Source: UBA3775 sp051877895 (GTDB taxonomy: Bacteria > Bacillota > Clostridia > Lachnospirales > Lachnospiraceae). From it: a stretch of 39,951 nt of DNA. The stretch lies in assembly GCA_051877895.1 (NCBI GenBank), contig JBJEJI010000066.1, positions 1 to 39,951 of the forward strand. Direction: 5' to 3'. The notes under the pieces were generated by a model. The model ran no database searches. It saw nothing but the letters and a program-made list of their open reading frames with translations, and was not told where the DNA came from. Below, piece by piece: positions 39,924-39,951 of the stretch. Within the stretch, counting starts at the first letter, position 1. Every line of letters starts with the position of its first letter. The position numbers and the translations under genes are program-made.

Positions 39924-39951
39924 ATAAAATAACGAAAATATTTCTTTCCCG

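Noticed and set aside
1..39951. CRISPR arrays, tRNA and rRNA genes, insertion sequences, prophage
   Set aside because: No regular direct-repeat array, tRNA cloverleaf, rRNA segment, transposase, integrase or phage structural gene was recognised on either strand.

Overview
The window looks like chromosomal DNA of a spore-forming, low-GC Firmicute of the class Clostridia, most likely a Lachnospiraceae-type gut anaerobe. The evidence is the AGGAGG-type ribosome binding sites, the sporulation genes (spoVT, yabP, yabQ, spoIIE), and the order spoVT - hup - rqcP - yabP - yabQ - divIC - spoIIE - tilS - hpt - ftsH, which parallels the classic Bacillus subtilis cluster. No rRNA, tRNA, CRISPR array, transposase or integrase was seen.

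Layout. (1) 80-1438: an AzgA-type purine permease closed by a terminator. (2) 1632-8552: an AT-rich accessory block. It holds a BlaI/MecI-type repressor, a BlaR1-like M56 metalloprotease with no penicillin-sensor domain, a pseudogene scrap, a two-gene MacB/FtsX-type ABC transporter, and a separately promoted AAA+/DUF4143 ATPase. The repressor promoter is bracketed by two matching 22-bp operators. (3) 8606-16417: the sporulation/division/housekeeping cluster, with a good sigma-G-type promoter before spoVT and a possible sigma-E-type promoter before yabP. SpoIIE here is only its cytoplasmic half. (4) 16418-19489: a structured 311-bp gap, a cytoplasmic GH13 amylase-type enzyme and nth. (5) 19599-24331: a 34-aa membrane microprotein, then an ABC exporter operon (ATPase, membrane-anchored unknown protein, two ABC-2 permeases). 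(6) 24378-30055: a HypE/PurM-like protein, an Lrp regulator coupled to an aminotransferase, trmL and mutS2. (7) 30214-33689: a two-component system followed by a membrane-anchored HtrA-fold protein that has lost all three catalytic residues. (8) 33801-36450: yhaM and rlmD.

(9) 36521 to the right edge: an AT-rich restriction-modification island. A small XRE-family regulator is followed by a C5-cytosine methyltransferase whose promoter is overlaid by a perfect 25-bp palindrome, then a 102-aa unknown protein. Facing these, tail to tail, are two translationally coupled paralogous PD-(D/E)XK nuclease-like proteins. The last pair is the best candidate for an undescribed system: a restriction enzyme made of two different but related subunits.

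How the parts relate. The core genes cover late sporulation, septum formation, translation and ribosome rescue (RqcP, MutS2, TilS, TrmL, RlmD) and proteostasis (FtsH). The accessory genes look like envelope-stress or peptide defence (region 2) and DNA defence (region 9). All functional calls come from reading motifs by eye; no database search was run.
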